From positions 1 through 51,458 of the forward strand of contig CABZEG010000011.1 of assembly GCA_902524655.1 (NCBI GenBank): DNA of 51,458 nucleotides. Reading direction: 5' to 3'. Of this stretch, positions 34,929 to 45,004 are shown piece after piece. The notes beneath the pieces were generated by a model. The model was not told the origin of the DNA, ran no database searches, and saw only the letters and a list, made by a program, of their open reading frames with translations. The DNA is from an uncultured Alphaproteobacteria bacterium (GTDB lineage Bacteria > Pseudomonadota > Alphaproteobacteria > Rhodobacterales > Rhodobacteraceae). How positions within the stretch are numbered: the stretch's first letter is position 1; every line of letters starts with the position of its first letter. The position numbers and the translations under genes were made by a program.

Positions 34929-35858
34929 TTACTTTCTCCCAACCCTAATTACCTCCCAGTCAAGCGAAACCTTGTATTTTTTATAAACTGATTTCCTAAT
35001 ATATTCCCCAAGGGACTCCATTTCTTGAGCCGTAGCACCGCCTAGATTTAATAGAAAGTTAGGGTGCTGATCCGATACCATCGCTCTTCCTAACTTTTTT
35101 CCCCTTAATCCCGCTCTGTCAATCAAATTCCAAGCTTTTAAATTGATAGAGTCCTCCATTAGACGTGATGATTTTCCATCAGGGTTTTTGAAAGTTGAGC
35201 CACAGGTCGCTTTCTTGATAGGTTGCGTTTCTTCCCTTTTGGATAACATTTCTTTCATTTTCTTTTCTATAACACTTTTTTTTTCTATTTTTGGCCTCAC
35301 AATGACGGAGGTGATTATGAGGTCTTTTGGCAAAATATTAGACCGATATTTAAATTGAAGATTTTCTTTACTTACTTGAATAATTTTGCCTGACTTATTC
35401 ACTCCTTCGATACTTTCAACGTAATCTCCTATGTAGTTGCCATAGCACCCAGCATTCATAGCTATTGCGCCTCCAATAGTTCCAGGTATCGTCCTTAAAA
35501 ATGATAAATCGTAACCCTTTTGTGATAAACTAACAGCGACCTTAGAGCTAAAATTCCCAGCACCTAGTTTTACTTGATTATCCTTTAATTCTATTTCCGC
35601 AAAGTTTCCCCCTAGCTTTACCGCTACCCCTGAAAGGCCTCCATCTCTAACCAAAAGATTTGAGCAAGCACCTATTGGCATTATGTTCACTTCATGAGGT
35701 GCTAAAAACAGGAATCTAGATAAATCTTCTAAGTTTTTTGGCCTAAACAAAACATCTACGGGTCCACCCACCTTTAACCAGCTAATTTTTGATAAAGGGA
35801 AGGAATAATTTATTGAGCCTAAAAATTTATTTTGATTAACGAAAGCAAGTTTACTCAT
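34929..35858 (-). CDS. murB: UDP-N-acetylenolpyruvoylglucosamine reductase
   Basis: A 309-residue FAD enzyme that reduces the enolpyruvyl group to form UDP-MurNAc. FAD-binding motifs are SWLKVGGPVDVLFRP, IGACSNLLVRDGG and TIPGTIGGAIAMNAGCYG; the catalytic serine is in ATCGSTFKNPDG and a late acidic residue in QHPNFLLNLGGATAQE. It overlaps the murC stop by 8 bases, and the ddl start follows immediately, so the three are coupled. Confidence 0.96.
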   Translation of the reverse strand: MSKLAFVNQNKFLGSINYSFPLSKISWLKVGGPVDVLFRPKNLEDLSRFLFLAPHEVNIMPIGACSNLLVRDGGLSGVAVKLGGNFAEIELKDNQVKLGAGNFSSKVAVSLSQKGYDLSFLRTIPGTIGGAIAMNAGCYGNYIGDYVESIEGVNKSGKIIQVSKENLQFKYRSNILPKDLIITSVIVRPKIEKKSVIEKKMKEMLSKREETQPIKKATCGSTFKNPDGKSSRLMEDSINLKAWNLIDRAGLRGKKLGRAMVSDQHPNFLLNLGGATAQEMESLGEYIRKSVYKKYKVSLDWEVIRVGRK

Positions 35859-37266
35859 TATATTCCTGCCCTGGATTATCCATCAAAAAAGATAAGCTAT
35901 TGACCCAATTAGTTATACTGCCGGCCCCTAGAGTTAAGAAAATGTCACCTTTATTACAATTATTTTTTAAAAATTTACTAAACGAAGCTTCATCCTCAAT
36001 ATACTCAACCTTTTGCGTCTTATTACTTGAAACGGATTTGATCAAGTTTTGACTATCGAAACCATCAATCTTGGGTTCACCAGCCGCAAAAACAGGTGCT
36101 ATGCCAAGAACATCTGCGTCTCTAAAACATTTCTTAAAGTCTCTGTATAACGACCTTAGCCTAGAAAACCTATGAGGCTGATGTACCACTATTATTTTTC
36201 CCGTTACAATCGCTTTCGCAGCAGAAATAACAGCTTCGATTTCTGCAGGATGGTGTGCATAGTCATCTATAATCGAGGCTCCATTAAAAAAGCCGACTCG
36301 TGTAAAGCGCCTAGAGACCCCTTCAAATTTGGCTAACGCACTCTTGATAAACTTTATTGGGATTGACAAATTTGACGCTGCCAAAATAGCGGCACAAGCA
36401 TTTAGTGCGTTATGTTGACCTATCATTGGCAAATAGAAATCTCTTAAATAAATATTTGCAACTTTGTCATCAAGGTCAAATCTAGTACCTCGTTCACTAA
36501 CCGTTAAATTTCTTATCGTAACGTCAGCTCTTTCTGAGAATCCATATGTAATAATTTTGCGATCATTGACCTGTGAAATAACACTTGAAACATTTTTGTC
36601 ATCTATACAACAAATGGCTACTCCATAGAAAGGAACACTAGAAATAAATTTTTCAAAAGCTCTTTTTAAGTTAAGAAAATTACTATAATAGTCTAAGTGT
36701 TCCTTATCGATATTAGTTACTATGGCAACTGTTACAGGTAATTTGTTAAAGGATCCATCACTTTCATCTGCTTCTACTACCATCCATTCTCCTTCTCCTA
36801 ACCTGGCATTAGAACCATATGCTTTTATAACTCCACCATTGATGACAGTTGGATCCAAATTTCCTACTTCTGCAATTGAGGCGACAAGAGAAGTTGTTGT
36901 TGTTTTGCCATGAGAGCCCGCAACGACGATGTTCAACTTCATTCTCATTAACTCTGCTAGCATTTCTGCTCTAGAAACAATCGGAATCCCTAGACCTTTC
37001 GCAAAGGCTAACTCTATATTGTCCTTTCTTATTGCAGAAGAAATAACAACAACAGAACTATTGCTGACATTATCCCGATCATGCTCGTAAAATATCTTTA
37101 TACCTAAAGATGAAAGTCTCGCAGTTATTTTGGTTTTCTTTATATCAGAGCCTTGAATGGAATAACCAAGGTTTACAAGAACCTCAGCAATTCCAGACAT
37201 GCCTATGCCACCAATCCCGATAAAATGTATTGGCCCCAAACTCAAAGGCAATCTAGTAGCAATCAT
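35851..37266 (-). CDS. murC: UDP-N-acetylmuramate--L-alanine ligase
   Basis: A 471-residue Mur ligase that adds L-Ala, the first residue, to UDP-MurNAc. HFIGIGGIGMSGIAEVL binds UDP, VAGSHGKTTTTSLVASI is the ATP P-loop, VVEADESDGSF holds the catalytic acid, and DDYAHHPAEIEAVI is the conserved central motif. Its ATG start overlaps the murG stop as ATGA (37263-37266). Confidence 0.97.
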   Translation of the reverse strand: MIATRLPLSLGPIHFIGIGGIGMSGIAEVLVNLGYSIQGSDIKKTKITARLSSLGIKIFYEHDRDNVSNSSVVVISSAIRKDNIELAFAKGLGIPIVSRAEMLAELMRMKLNIVVAGSHGKTTTTSLVASIAEVGNLDPTVINGGVIKAYGSNARLGEGEWMVVEADESDGSFNKLPVTVAIVTNIDKEHLDYYSNFLNLKRAFEKFISSVPFYGVAICCIDDKNVSSVISQVNDRKIITYGFSERADVTIRNLTVSERGTRFDLDDKVANIYLRDFYLPMIGQHNALNACAAILAASNLSIPIKFIKSALAKFEGVSRRFTRVGFFNGASIIDDYAHHPAEIEAVISAAKAIVTGKIIVVHQPHRFSRLRSLYRDFKKCFRDADVLGIAPVFAAGEPKIDGFDSQNLIKSVSSNKTQKVEYIEDEASFSKFLKNNCNKGDIFLTLGAGSITNWVNSLSFLMDNPGQEYNE

Positions 37267-38363
37267 TCCTTTTCTCCTAAAAATACCTCAATTGTTTTAA
37301 TTATATCTTTTGAAGCATCAGGCTTACCCGTTTTTAGTGCTTTTTCAGCCATAGTTCTTGTTTTTGAAGGAGATTTTAAAACTAGACGTAACTTTTCAGA
37401 TAGCTCTTCGACAAGACTGGGACTTTCTTCAACCACGAGGGCTCCACCCTGCTCAGCAAATAGTCTAGCATTATGAAGTTGGTGATCATCTTTGGCATGC
37501 TTTAAAGGTACAAGAATTGCTGGTCTTCCAACGATTGATATATCTGCCAATGTGTTAGACCCTGCTCTGCAAATAATTAGTTGAGCCTCTGACATTAGCC
37601 TTTCTACATCTTCAAAGAATGGCTGGACGCATACCCTTAGGTCCATTTCTCTATAAGCTGCAAGAACTTTGCTCATATCATTCTTTCTTGCCTGATGAAA
37701 TACAGTCAACCGTTCCTTTGTTTTTTTCGAAAGTGTTTGTATACATTTCGGTAAGACTTCGGATAGTAAATTTGCACCTTGTGATCCACCAAGAACCAAA
37801 AGAGTAGTAGGCCAAGGACCAGGCTCTAAGTATTGTGAGCAAGACTTTTTTAACACTGTATTTCTTATCGGGTTACCTGTATTTAAGCTTATTTTTGGGT
37901 CCAAAAATAAAGTATTTGAAAAATGGCAAAAAACTTTTTTACTAAACATTTGAAAAAATCTATTTACTCTACCAAGAACTGCATTCTGTTCCTGAATAAA
38001 TAAAGGGACTCTGAGTAGTACAGACATCAGCAGAATGGGGAGAGTAGAAACTCCACCAAAACCTATGACAAACTTGGGTTTTTTCTGAAACAGAATTTTG
38101 CCCGAGAGTAAAGCTCCAAGGGGTAATTGATAAAACAGGTCCATGAGTCTTTTTCGACGTGATGCTGTTTCCGAAGAGATTTTGACGAGCTCTATCGAGT
38201 ACACATTTGAACTTTTATCGAGATATTTTAAACCCCTTATGTCAGTAAAAATTAAAACCTCCCATCCGATATTATGCAGTTCGGTCGCCAGAGCGACACA
38301 AGGCAAAACATGACCACCAGTACCTCCTGTTGATAGAACGCAAACACCTTTTTTTTTATGCAT
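37263..38363 (-). CDS. murG: Undecaprenyldiphospho-muramoylpentapeptide beta-N-acetylglucosaminyltransferase
   Basis: A 366-residue GT28-family glycosyltransferase that adds GlcNAc to lipid I to give lipid II on the inner face of the membrane. The N-terminal loop STGGTGGHVLPCVALA, GFGGVSTLPIL and the C-terminal ICRAGSNTLADISIVGRPAILVPL are the donor and acceptor signatures. The start ATG shares one base with the stop of ftsW. Confidence 0.97.
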   Translation of the reverse strand: MHKKKGVCVLSTGGTGGHVLPCVALATELHNIGWEVLIFTDIRGLKYLDKSSNVYSIELVKISSETASRRKRLMDLFYQLPLGALLSGKILFQKKPKFVIGFGGVSTLPILLMSVLLRVPLFIQEQNAVLGRVNRFFQMFSKKVFCHFSNTLFLDPKISLNTGNPIRNTVLKKSCSQYLEPGPWPTTLLVLGGSQGANLLSEVLPKCIQTLSKKTKERLTVFHQARKNDMSKVLAAYREMDLRVCVQPFFEDVERLMSEAQLIICRAGSNTLADISIVGRPAILVPLKHAKDDHQLHNARLFAEQGGALVVEESPSLVEELSEKLRLVLKSPSKTRTMAEKALKTGKPDASKDIIKTIEVFLGEKE

Positions 38364-39523
38364 TACGTGCCACCCATGAAGCTATCTAAATTATCTGTGG
38401 TTCTACGCCTCGTTACGTTGAGTAGAAGGCCCATTAATATCCCCATAGCTACCATTGAGGAACCTCCATAACTAATGAAGGGTAAAGTGATCCCTTTTGT
38501 TGGAAGGAGGCGTGCCGCCACCCCCAAATTTATAAGAGCCTGTGTTTGAATTATGGTCAGTAATCCTAAGCCGACCAATAATGAAAACGGATTTCTTTCG
38601 TTAAGTAATCTTGATAATGTGCTTAACAAAATAACAATAAACAGTGTTAAAATCAAAATAAAGACTATCAGACCAAATTCCTCTATGGCAACAGCGATGA
38701 TGAAATCAGTATGAGCATCGGGTAGGTTATATTTTACCTTTCCATTTCCTACCCCAACACCCAAAAACCCTCCCGAGTGGATTGCTTGCTCAACTAGACC
38801 TATCTGAGATGTTGGTTCAATTACATTTGAAAAAAAATTATGTAGTCTGGTCGCTACATGATCAGAAAATTGATAAAATATATAAGCAATAGCTGAAATA
38901 AAAGTAAAAAAAACTACCGAGAACAGCCAAGAAACCCCGACGATAAAATGTATCAGAACCCAGCAACTAATCAAAACTACTGTCTGACCTAGGTCAGGTT
39001 GCATGGTTAGTAAAAATACACAAATAACCATAGAAAAAAAAGATAAAATCATTCCTGCTCTCGGATTACTATGTATATTCCCTGCGATAATCCAAGATAT
39101 AAAAACGACAAAAAATGGCTTTAAATATTCAGATGGTTGAATTGTCAACCAATTAAACGAGAACCATCGCACTGCGCCCTTACCAAAATCCGTACCAAAA
39201 ATTGGAAGAAACACAAGGGCAGTAACTACTAAAAAAAAACCTACTATTCCTACCCTTCGCACCACTGATAAGCTTGTGGTGGATAAAAAGATAATCATAA
39301 AAAATGCTATTATTCCATAAATAGCTTGCCTGTAAACGTAGTAGAAAGCAGGCATATCATTGGCGTTTGCCAGAGGAATAGATGCCGCCATTGATAGAAG
39401 CAACCCATTTATAATAAGGCCTATTGTCGCAACCATAGACCATTGATCGACTGATTGCCACCAACGAAAAAATGGATTATCTACAGGCACAGCACGAGGG
39501 CTACCATGTATTATATCTGTCAT
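38363..39523 (-). CDS. ftsW: Septal peptidoglycan glycosyltransferase FtsW (SEDS family)
   Basis: A 386-residue multi-pass membrane protein of the SEDS family, which polymerises lipid II at the septum with FtsI. About ten hydrophobic segments are visible; the conserved pieces include DFGKGAVRWFSFNWLTIQPSEYLKPF, LTMQPDLGQTVVL with the catalytic-site aspartate, HTDFIIAVAIEEFG and the final LPFISYGGSSMVAMGILMGLLLN. The N-terminal 30 residues are polar and cytoplasmic. Confidence 0.96.
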   Translation of the reverse strand: MTDIIHGSPRAVPVDNPFFRWWQSVDQWSMVATIGLIINGLLLSMAASIPLANANDMPAFYYVYRQAIYGIIAFFMIIFLSTTSLSVVRRVGIVGFFLVVTALVFLPIFGTDFGKGAVRWFSFNWLTIQPSEYLKPFFVVFISWIIAGNIHSNPRAGMILSFFSMVICVFLLTMQPDLGQTVVLISCWVLIHFIVGVSWLFSVVFFTFISAIAYIFYQFSDHVATRLHNFFSNVIEPTSQIGLVEQAIHSGGFLGVGVGNGKVKYNLPDAHTDFIIAVAIEEFGLIVFILILTLFIVILLSTLSRLLNERNPFSLLVGLGLLTIIQTQALINLGVAARLLPTKGITLPFISYGGSSMVAMGILMGLLLNVTRRRTTDNLDSFMGGT

Positions 39524-39577
39524 TTTTACTGCTCGTTTTTGGTTTTACAGTATCATTAGTTGAATTAAAAAGACACA

Positions 39578-40978
39578 CTAAATTGTATTTTTTCTATATT
39601 CTTCAACTAGAGAGATGAAGTGATTACCTCTTTCTTCAAAATTTGAGTATTGGTCAAAACTAGCACAAGCAGGAGAGAATAAGATCGTATCCCCATCTTT
39701 TGCAATGCATATTGCTCTATTAAGTGCCTCAGACAAACTATAAAATTGCTCAATTTGATGACCATCGAAGTTCCTCGCAATAAGAGCTGCCGCTTCTCCT
39801 ATAAGATAGAGCTTAGAAATATTTGTCATATTATCCTGAAGTTGATAAAAATTATCTTCTTTTGCGCGTCCACCTAAAATTAAATGTATATTTTTATGAG
39901 TTGTTAAAGCATGTATAGTTGCATCAACATTTGTAGCTTTGCTATCGTTGATAAATGTTACACCTTTAATAACGTCCACCCATTGATTTCTGTGCGGAAG
40001 TGGCTCAAACCCATTACAATTGGTTATGATGCACTTAGGAGAAATACCCAATGATCTTGCGAGTGCATAAACTGATAAAAGGCTTTCACGGAAGCTTAAG
40101 AAATTACCATCTAAATTCCTTAAATCATATGAGTAAACTTGCTTACCTCTTTTCCATTCCGTAATGAAACATCCTTTGAGACCCACAGCCCATAAATAAT
40201 CTTTGACATCTAATTTACTGCTAACCGCGATTATTTTATTTTCAGCTGATTTAAGTCTCTGATATAAAAATAAACCCTCAGCTGAGTCAATATTAATCAC
40301 TGACATATCTGTTAAGTTATCCAGAAATAGTCTTGCCTTAGCATAAAAATAACCCCCGCGTCCCCCATGTCTTTGAATATGGTCTGATGAAAAATTAATG
40401 AAGGCTGCGAGATTTGGAGACAAAATATTCGCTAATTCGATTTGATAAGAAGAAAGTTCTACGATCCTGATAGACCCTTCCCTGAGAGGACTTAACTCTA
40501 AAACAGGTTTACCTATATTACCTCCCATCTCTACATCACTAAAAACTTTAGAGAGTATATGACTAGCCAAAGCAGTCGTGGTCGACTTACCATTTGATCC
40601 CGTTATAGCGATGATTTTTGGTAGATCACTGAAAGTTTCATACTCTTCTAAAATATGACTTGAAAAAAAAAGCCCAACATCGTTGTCTACCGTAATATTA
40701 AATTCATAAGCCAACCTAACTATTGGATGTGCCTTTGGGTACAAGTGGGGAACCCCTGGGCTTACAACTAATAGATCGAGCTCCCTAATTACGTTTTTAT
40801 CCCTGAGATCTCTCATGATGATACCATCGACATTTAAATTATCTCTTTTTTCTTTATCGTCATCCCAACAAATTAAAAATCCTCCTGCTTGTTCCACAGC
40901 CTTAACAACGGACAAACCTGTCTTTTCAAGGCCCAAAACCCCTACTTTTTTATTTTTGAGGTTTTTTAAATTAATCAT
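39578..40978 (-). CDS. murD: UDP-N-acetylmuramoylalanine--D-glutamate ligase
   Basis: A 466-residue Mur ligase that adds D-Glu. VGVLGLEKTGLSVVKAVEQAGG is the UDP-binding N-terminus, AITGSNGKSTTTALASHIL the P-loop, and FINDSKATNVDATIHAL the conserved MurD-specific central motif. It starts with ATG one base after the mraY stop; 54 bases separate it from ftsW, the largest internal gap of the mur block before ftsA, and this could hold an internal promoter. Confidence 0.97.
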   Translation of the reverse strand: MINLKNLKNKKVGVLGLEKTGLSVVKAVEQAGGFLICWDDDKEKRDNLNVDGIIMRDLRDKNVIRELDLLVVSPGVPHLYPKAHPIVRLAYEFNITVDNDVGLFFSSHILEEYETFSDLPKIIAITGSNGKSTTTALASHILSKVFSDVEMGGNIGKPVLELSPLREGSIRIVELSSYQIELANILSPNLAAFINFSSDHIQRHGGRGGYFYAKARLFLDNLTDMSVINIDSAEGLFLYQRLKSAENKIIAVSSKLDVKDYLWAVGLKGCFITEWKRGKQVYSYDLRNLDGNFLSFRESLLSVYALARSLGISPKCIITNCNGFEPLPHRNQWVDVIKGVTFINDSKATNVDATIHALTTHKNIHLILGGRAKEDNFYQLQDNMTNISKLYLIGEAAALIARNFDGHQIEQFYSLSEALNRAICIAKDGDTILFSPACASFDQYSNFEERGNHFISLVEEYRKNTI

Positions 40979-40979
40979 T

Positions 40980-42065
40980 TTATCTAAGCTTAAGGGTCGC
41001 CATTCCGAGAGCAGCTAATATGACTGCGATAATCCAAAACCTTATCACTATTTGGGACTCCGACCAACCTAGCTTTTCAAAGTGATGATGTATCGGTGCC
41101 ATCAAAAAGACTCTTTTTCCGGTGATCTTAAAAAATAAGACCTGAATTATTACAGAAAGTGTCTCGATAACGAACAAGCCTCCAACAATCAATAAAACAA
41201 GTTCATGTTTAATTGATACTGCTATACAACCAAGAGCTGAGCCCAAAGATAATGATCCAGTATCTCCCATAAAAACTGCTGCGGGAGGGGCATTATACCA
41301 CAAAAACCCCAAACCACTACCTATAAGAGCTGAAGAAAATATAAGTATTTCTCCACTACCTTTTATATAATGCACATCTAAGTATGATGAATAATCTGCT
41401 CTTCCGACTATATACGCGATTATACCCAACGATGCTCCTGCGATTATAACCGGCATAATAGCCAATCCATCCAGTCCATCCGTTAAATTAACTGCATTAG
41501 CAGAACCAACAATCACGATCATAGCAAAAGGGAAAAACAGGACTCCCAAAAATATTAAATAATCTTTAAAAACTGGCAAAGCCAAGGACCTACTTAAATC
41601 ATCAAGGTGTTGAATTTGAATGAAGTAGACTGCTATGAAAGCTATCAGAAATCCAAGTAGCAATCGCAAACGACCAGAAAAACCCCCATAACTTCTTTTA
41701 ACGACCTTGATATAGTCATCGATCAGTCCAATTAAACCAAATGAAAAAGTTACAAACAGTATGATCCAAACATACTGGTTGTCCAAGCGAGCCCATAAAA
41801 TGGTAGAGACTGTAACCGCTAATAATATAATCACGCCCCCCATTGTAGGAGTTCCAGCTTTTTTGATAATATGCTCCTCAGGACCATCCTCTCTTATTGG
41901 TTGCCCTTCCTTCTGCAATTTCTTTAAAAAATTTATACTGTATTTCCCAAAGGTAAAAAATATTATTAGTGCTGTAAAAAAAGCACCCCCTGCACGGAAT
42001 GTTATATATCGGAATAAGTTATAAATATCGCCACCATCAGATAAAAAACTCAATAAGTACAACAT
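40980..42065 (-). CDS. mraY: Phospho-N-acetylmuramoyl-pentapeptide transferase
   Basis: A 361-residue membrane enzyme with ten hydrophobic segments that transfers phospho-MurNAc-pentapeptide to undecaprenyl phosphate, forming lipid I. Key motifs: KKAGTPTMGGVIILLA, GLIDDYIKVVKRS (metal-binding DD), NAVNLTDGLDGLA, VFMGDTGSLSLGSALG and APIHHHFEKLGWSE. The length is that of the family. Confidence 0.98.
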   Translation of the reverse strand: MLYLLSFLSDGGDIYNLFRYITFRAGGAFFTALIIFFTFGKYSINFLKKLQKEGQPIREDGPEEHIIKKAGTPTMGGVIILLAVTVSTILWARLDNQYVWIILFVTFSFGLIGLIDDYIKVVKRSYGGFSGRLRLLLGFLIAFIAVYFIQIQHLDDLSRSLALPVFKDYLIFLGVLFFPFAMIVIVGSANAVNLTDGLDGLAIMPVIIAGASLGIIAYIVGRADYSSYLDVHYIKGSGEILIFSSALIGSGLGFLWYNAPPAAVFMGDTGSLSLGSALGCIAVSIKHELVLLIVGGLFVIETLSVIIQVLFFKITGKRVFLMAPIHHHFEKLGWSESQIVIRFWIIAVILAALGMATLKLR

Positions 42066-42083
42066 TGCTGAAACTCTAAATTG

Positions 42084-43499
42084 TTAAGTGTTTTTTAATT
42101 TGTTTACTATTGTGTTCATTCCCATTGAGAGAGAGCCCTTAATCATTACTATATCGCCATTTTTAAGTTTATTTACTAAAACATTTTGCATTTCTTCAGC
42201 GGTTTCAGTCCAAAACCCCTGCTTTGAAGAAGGTAATACGTCATAGAGTTTTCGCATCCGAGACCCTACACAATAAATTTTATCGATTTCATCCAATCGA
42301 GCGAATTTAGATATATTTACATGCTCTTGCATTTCAGTGCATCCTAGTTCTAGCATGTCTCCTAATACAGCTATTCTCCTTTTAAACTTACATTTGGCTT
42401 TTTGGCTGGTGAAAATACAGGTAAGGGTTTGTAAGGAGGCTTTTACTGAACCAGGATTTGCGTTATAACTCTCATCTATCAGGTGTATAACTTTACTGCA
42501 ATTTCCGTGTTTAATTTTAATTTCTAGGACTTGACCACGCCCAGCTAATGGAGACCAATTCTGTAAAGCTAAAATTGCTTTACATGAATTCAACTTTAGT
42601 AAAGAAACAAGTGTTAATAATGCAACAGCATTTTTCATGTAATGTCTGCCTGCAGTTTTAAGCTTTATATTGAATATGTTTTGTTTTTGATCTGAGATTT
42701 TTGAGGTAATGACATTTTCCAACAATTCTGTATTGCTAATCCTTACATCACTCTTTTCATTTTCTCCGAATGATATCACTCTCGGACCAAAACATTCGAT
42801 ATTTTCTTTTAGCTGGCTAAATTTTTCAATGTCTCTTGGTATAACTGCAGTACCAGTTTGTCTTTGGCCTGAACAAATTGAAGCTTTCTCTTTGACAATA
42901 TGATCTAGAGATTTCAGACCCTCAAGATGACCTATTGATACATCTGTTATTAAAACATGATCAGGCTTAACTATCCGAGACAATTCTGCAATCTCTCCTA
43001 AGCTATTTGTACCGATTTCTACCAAAACATATTTAGTATCTTTTGGTATGGTAGCTAATGTTAATGAACACCCTAGAACATTATTGTAACTTTTCTCTGA
43101 AAAATGTGTTTTGCCAAACCTCTTAAAAATCATCCCTCCCATATCCTTTGTAGAGGTCTTCCCGGATGTTCCGGTAATTCCAATGAAAATGGCCTTAGAT
43201 TTATTTCTGGCAGTCTTTGCCATTCTGACTAATGCCTTCATAACGTCTTCAACAACTAATAACTTAGAATCGTCGTTTAAACCATTTGGTATTTTACTAA
43301 CCATTGCAGCTGCAGCACCATTATCAAAGGCTGCTTTAACGAAATCGTGACCATCTCTATTACCTGGCAAAGCTATAAATAAGTCTCCTTTTTTAATTTT
43401 CCTGGTATCAAACGATATTCCTGTAACTTTCCAGAAAGATTTGCTTTGACCAGAGGTAGCAGCCTCTGCAGTAAATCTATCCCATAAAACTTCAACCAA
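42084..43499 (-). CDS. murF: UDP-N-acetylmuramoyl-tripeptide--D-alanyl-D-alanine ligase
   Basis: A 471-residue Mur ligase that adds the Ddl product D-Ala-D-Ala. ISFDTRKIKKGDLFIALPG recognises the substrate, FIGITGTSGKTSTKDM is the P-loop, VLVEIGTNSLGEIAEL and LIDESYNANPGSVKASL are MurF hallmarks, and RRIAVLGDMLELG lies near the C-terminus. TTG start directly after the murE stop (TAA-TTG), with GGAG upstream. Confidence 0.96.
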   Translation of the reverse strand: MVEVLWDRFTAEAATSGQSKSFWKVTGISFDTRKIKKGDLFIALPGNRDGHDFVKAAFDNGAAAAMVSKIPNGLNDDSKLLVVEDVMKALVRMAKTARNKSKAIFIGITGTSGKTSTKDMGGMIFKRFGKTHFSEKSYNNVLGCSLTLATIPKDTKYVLVEIGTNSLGEIAELSRIVKPDHVLITDVSIGHLEGLKSLDHIVKEKASICSGQRQTGTAVIPRDIEKFSQLKENIECFGPRVISFGENEKSDVRISNTELLENVITSKISDQKQNIFNIKLKTAGRHYMKNAVALLTLVSLLKLNSCKAILALQNWSPLAGRGQVLEIKIKHGNCSKVIHLIDESYNANPGSVKASLQTLTCIFTSQKAKCKFKRRIAVLGDMLELGCTEMQEHVNISKFARLDEIDKIYCVGSRMRKLYDVLPSSKQGFWTETAEEMQNVLVNKLKNGDIVMIKGSLSMGMNTIVNKLKNT

Positions 43500-44984
43500 T
43501 TAAAATTGCTCCATTAACTCAATTGCTATACTGGCTTGCTCAAAATCATTAAAAGGAAAATAATTATCTCTTATTATTTGTACTTGTTCATGACCTTTAC
43601 CTGCAATAATTACTACATCATTTAGTCCTGCCTTTTGAATTGCTGTTGTTATTGCCTCTGCTCGATCTTCAATTTCAACAGCACCTGGACAGCTCTGCAT
43701 AATTTGCTTTCTAATAGATTTAGCATCCTCATGTCGAGGGTTATCATCAGTAACATAAATCAAATCGCAGTATTTAAATGCGATCTCACCCATGGGTTTC
43801 CTTTTGTCTTTATCTCTCTCCCCACCTGCACCAAAAACCAATAACAAGTCGCCTTTTTTTAACCCTCCTAGTGTTTTCAAAAGATGCTTTAAAGCGTCAG
43901 GAGTATGCGCAAAGTCTATATATACCAAGGCTCCTTTTTTTGTTTTCCCGACGAATTCCAATCTACCAGGAACTGGTTTCAGTAATTTACAAAAATCCAC
44001 CAACTCCTTAAACTCAAACCCAAATTTTTCACAAGTAAGCAGAGCCATTCCTAAATTCAATGCTTGAAACGCACCTATCAATTGCGTTTTAAATCCATAA
44101 ATCAAATCACCTTTCTTGATTTCGATAAATTGAGTATCTGGTGTTCCTTGGGTAACCCGTAGCTTAACATCCGCAGTGTCGCCGAAACCAATTGTTTCGA
44201 TCTTAAAACCTCTATTTTTTGCTTTTGAAAAGAATATTCTTCCGTATTCATCATCAATATTTACGATTATGATCGTATCCAAAGTTAGTATATCAAGAAT
44301 ACGTAACTTGGCTTGAAAATATGTTTCCATATCTTGATGGTAATCTAAGTGATCTTGCGATAAATTGGTAAAACAGAAAACTTTGAATGCCACACCATTT
44401 ATTCGTTGTTGCACTAGAGAATGAGAGGAAACCTCCAAAAGAGCATAATCGGCTCCCTTTAACTTTGCCATTTGCAAAATTCTGGCAATAAATGGTTGGT
44501 CAGGCGTAGTATTTTCAGTTCTTAAACTTATAATTCCACAAACTCCCAGAGTCCCTATAGTAACACATGATCTGTTTTTTTTTTCGATAAGCTGCTGGCT
44601 AAAATTTACTACTGATGTCTTTCCATTTGTTCCAGTAATTCCCATAACAAAATTTGGCTTGCTCGGATAAAACTTTTTACAAATGTGATCCAAAGTGGAT
44701 ACAAGATCTTCAACCAATAAAAAAGGTATGGTTGCTTCAAAATTTTTATCTACTGCTAATTTATAGCCCTCTGTATCAGTAATAACAAGACACGCACCCC
44801 TCTCAATAGCTTCATAACTGAAAAGTACTCCATGGCTATTTTTTGTGTTACCTGCCTTCGCAAAGAATATATCTCCTTTTTCAACCCTAAGTGAGTAAGT
44901 TTCAACGCCGCTTATATCAGGATCCTCATTACTCCATTTTCCTTTCCGCTCAATTTCTTTAATGTGAAGATCTGAAAGCCTCAT
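43500..44984 (-). CDS. murE: UDP-N-acetylmuramoyl-tripeptide synthetase, meso-diaminopimelate type
   Basis: A 494-residue Mur ligase that adds the third residue of the stem peptide. FVMGITGTNGKTSVVNFSQ is the P-loop and the DDNPRHED motif (DNPR) recognises meso-diaminopimelate, not lysine, as expected for a Gram-negative. I use ATG 44984 (MRLSDL) as start because MurE proteins start close to this point and GGGAGA lies just upstream. The frame is open to a TTG at 45008, which overlaps the ftsI stop as TTGA and cannot be excluded. Confidence 0.96.
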   Translation of the reverse strand: MRLSDLHIKEIERKGKWSNEDPDISGVETYSLRVEKGDIFFAKAGNTKNSHGVLFSYEAIERGACLVITDTEGYKLAVDKNFEATIPFLLVEDLVSTLDHICKKFYPSKPNFVMGITGTNGKTSVVNFSQQLIEKKNRSCVTIGTLGVCGIISLRTENTTPDQPFIARILQMAKLKGADYALLEVSSHSLVQQRINGVAFKVFCFTNLSQDHLDYHQDMETYFQAKLRILDILTLDTIIIVNIDDEYGRIFFSKAKNRGFKIETIGFGDTADVKLRVTQGTPDTQFIEIKKGDLIYGFKTQLIGAFQALNLGMALLTCEKFGFEFKELVDFCKLLKPVPGRLEFVGKTKKGALVYIDFAHTPDALKHLLKTLGGLKKGDLLLVFGAGGERDKDKRKPMGEIAFKYCDLIYVTDDNPRHEDAKSIRKQIMQSCPGAVEIEDRAEAITTAIQKAGLNDVVIIAGKGHEQVQIIRDNYFPFNDFEQASIAIELMEQF

Positions 44985-45004
44985 ACTATTTAAATTCTCC
45001 CTTA

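Noticed and set aside
34310-34948. 212-codon plus-strand frame across ddl
   Set aside because: Long but fully antisense to ddl, whose ATP-grasp motifs are intact. The frame is a by-product of the ddl codon pattern.
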